From a bacterium (GTDB lineage: Bacteria; ARS69), in NCBI GenBank assembly GCA_025774865.1, contig JALGZO010000005.1:1-5743 (forward strand): DNA of 5,743 bases. Direction: 5' to 3'. Position numbers and translations under genes: made by a program. Under the pieces are notes generated by a model. The model searched no databases, was not told the DNA's origin, and saw only the letters and a list, made by a program, of their open reading frames with translations. This document shows positions 5,317 through 5,743 of the stretch, one piece after another (position 1 is the first letter of the stretch; every line of letters starts with the position of its first letter).

Positions 5317-5743
5317 TGAAGGAGGCAGGTCGGTCGTGGTGGGAGTGGCGGGAGGGAAGGGTGGTCGGGTTGAAGGAGGCAGGTCGGTCGTGGTGGGAGT
5401 GGCGGGAGGGAAGGGTGGTCGGGTTGGGGCCGACGGATTCTTCGAGGATTGCTCTCGCATTCTGCAGGTGACTCTTCGCTTCCTCCAGCCGACCCACTTC
5501 CATCAAATGGAATCCGAGGTTCACGTGAGTCAGGCCCACGTCCCAGTGATCCGGGCCCAGGATTGCTTCTTTGATTCTCAGCGCACGCTCGAAGTAGGGG
5601 AGCGCGACAGCATAATGACCTGCGTTTCCCCTGGGGAGCGAGCGGCTTCGCGGGGTCGAGCCGTCCGGCGTAGGCTCGGGCCGTCTCCTCGCCGGTGATG
5701 CGCCACATGGTCGCGACGACGACGGCCGCGTCCACCTCGGGGC
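5312..5743 (-). pseudogene. TPR-repeat protein, C-terminal part, truncated and frameshifted (runs off right edge)
   Basis: On the minus strand, 5623 down to about 5427 encodes kinesin-light-chain-style tetratricopeptide repeats: AGHYAVALPYFERALRIKEA, then GPDHWDVGLTHVNLGFHLME and GRLEEAKSHLQNARAILEES, ending VGPN. Such repeats are protein-binding scaffolds, often found as tails of bacterial Ser/Thr kinases or in regulators. Two problems are visible. Where the next GPDHP-type repeat is expected, the frame enters the 54-bp repeat and stops at 5312-5314. Upstream, the likely coding sequence (GTG 5735 onward: DAAVVVATMWRITGEETARA, ending PLAPQG, with strong G/C third positions) is in a different frame; removing one base in the TTTCCCC run (5625-5631, plus strand) would join the two as APQG-NAGHYAV. 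The start lies beyond the window. The TPR call is firm for the 5427-5623 part; the nature of the upstream part is less certain. Confidence 0.65.
5317..5426. repeat. 54-bp G-rich tandem repeat, two exact copies plus 2 bases
   Basis: Copy one is 5317-5370 and copy two 5371-5424, identical at every base; two further bases (5425-5426) match before divergence. The unit begins TGAAGGAGGCAGGTCGG and ends GGTGGTCGGGT. Each copy holds five GGG runs with loops of 6, 1, 2 and 5 bases (5341-5369 and 5395-5423), which meets the usual G-quadruplex pattern on the plus strand. As 54 is a multiple of three, reading frames stay open: 18 residues per unit, NPTTLPSRHSHHDRPASF on the minus strand. Neither translation resembles a known domain. 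The block lies exactly between two truncated convergent genes. Confidence 0.9.

Larger units (their letters stand above)
4907..5698 (+). pseudogene. folC: folC (folylpolyglutamate/dihydrofolate synthase) 5' fragment with unrelated read-through tail
   Basis: Residues 1-115 (4907-5251) match the N-terminus of FolC, the cytoplasmic Mur-ligase-type enzyme that joins glutamate to dihydropteroate or folate. Visible are LGLTQVTRLLDRLDHP, the ATP-binding loop HVAGTNGKGSVCAMV (44-58, Lys51), and TSPHLVDYPERIRVNG (73-88). The expected folate-site and metal-binding parts, the central ATPase core and the C-terminal glutamate-ligase domain are all missing; family members are about 400-450 residues. From about 5225-5251 onward the frame stays open to a stop at 5696-5698, but it only translates the G-rich repeat and the antisense of a TPR gene. 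ATG 4907 is chosen over the in-frame TTG at 4838 because GAGGAA (4897-4902) lies just upstream and homology starts there. The gap to the sigma stop is 65 bases, so it may share that transcript. As written, the product cannot be a working FolC. Confidence 0.8.

Noticed and set aside
5326-5424. GVAGGKGGRV in the plus-strand translation, resembling the MinD/Mrp ATP loop GGKGGVGKS
   Set aside because: It comes from translating the 54-bp G-rich repeat, lacks the essential GK[ST] ending, and has no ATPase domain around it.
5317-5426. CRISPR array
   Set aside because: The two units are directly adjacent and identical, with no variable spacers, and no cas genes are present.
5430-5698. Plus-strand protein tail after the folC fragment as a novel domain
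   Set aside because: It is antisense to clear TPR coding sequence on the minus strand and does not resemble a protein family.

Overview
The window is GC-rich DNA from a bacterium that combines three things: a secreted LVIVD-repeat protein, a secreted subtilase ending in a FlgD-like/type IX-style C-terminal domain, and a serine/threonine kinase encoded directly ahead of an ECF-type sigma factor. This mix is typical of the large-genome FCB-side and neighbouring candidate phyla (Eisenbacteria/Krumholzibacteria-like, Gemmatimonadota-like). The assignment is an inference from gene style only. No rRNA, tRNA, CRISPR array or insertion sequence was seen.

Left part, minus strand (1-2939). The 5' part of an exported LVIVD-repeat protein starts with GTG at 368 and runs off the left edge. 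Upstream of it, in the same direction, is a complete 793-residue S8 protease (558-2939) with signal peptide, propeptide-like region, Asp/His/Ser triad, jelly-roll domain and FlgD-like tail. A GC-rich hairpin followed by a T-rich stretch (about 490-540) separates the two and probably terminates protease transcription. A 315-base divergent intergenic stretch (2940-3254) follows.

Middle, plus strand (3255-4841). A soluble Hanks-type Ser/Thr kinase is followed, with a 4-base GTGA overlap, by a 191-residue ECF-like sigma factor with a strong ribosome binding site. This looks like a translationally coupled kinase-sigma signalling pair. The kinase is broken. The DFG motif and activation segment are missing, and the reading frame changes at 3936-3939, so the two halves lie in different frames. 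By chance the upstream frame runs on without a stop into the sigma factor frame, giving a misleading 528-codon open frame.

Right part (4907-5743). A folC start (folylpolyglutamate/dihydrofolate synthase) on the plus strand is recognisable for only about 115 residues and loses homology at a small hairpin. Facing it on the minus strand is the C-terminal part of a TPR protein, also truncated and apparently frameshifted at a homopolymer run. Between the two broken genes lies an exact two-copy 54-bp G-rich tandem repeat, each unit carrying a G-quadruplex-type motif and leaving frames open on both strands.

The main message is three damaged genes within about 1.7 kb, one of them joined to an unexplained repeat. 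Either this is a decaying or rearranged locus, or the assembly is chimeric here. The sequence alone cannot decide. I did not find convincing evidence of a new defence or biosynthetic system.
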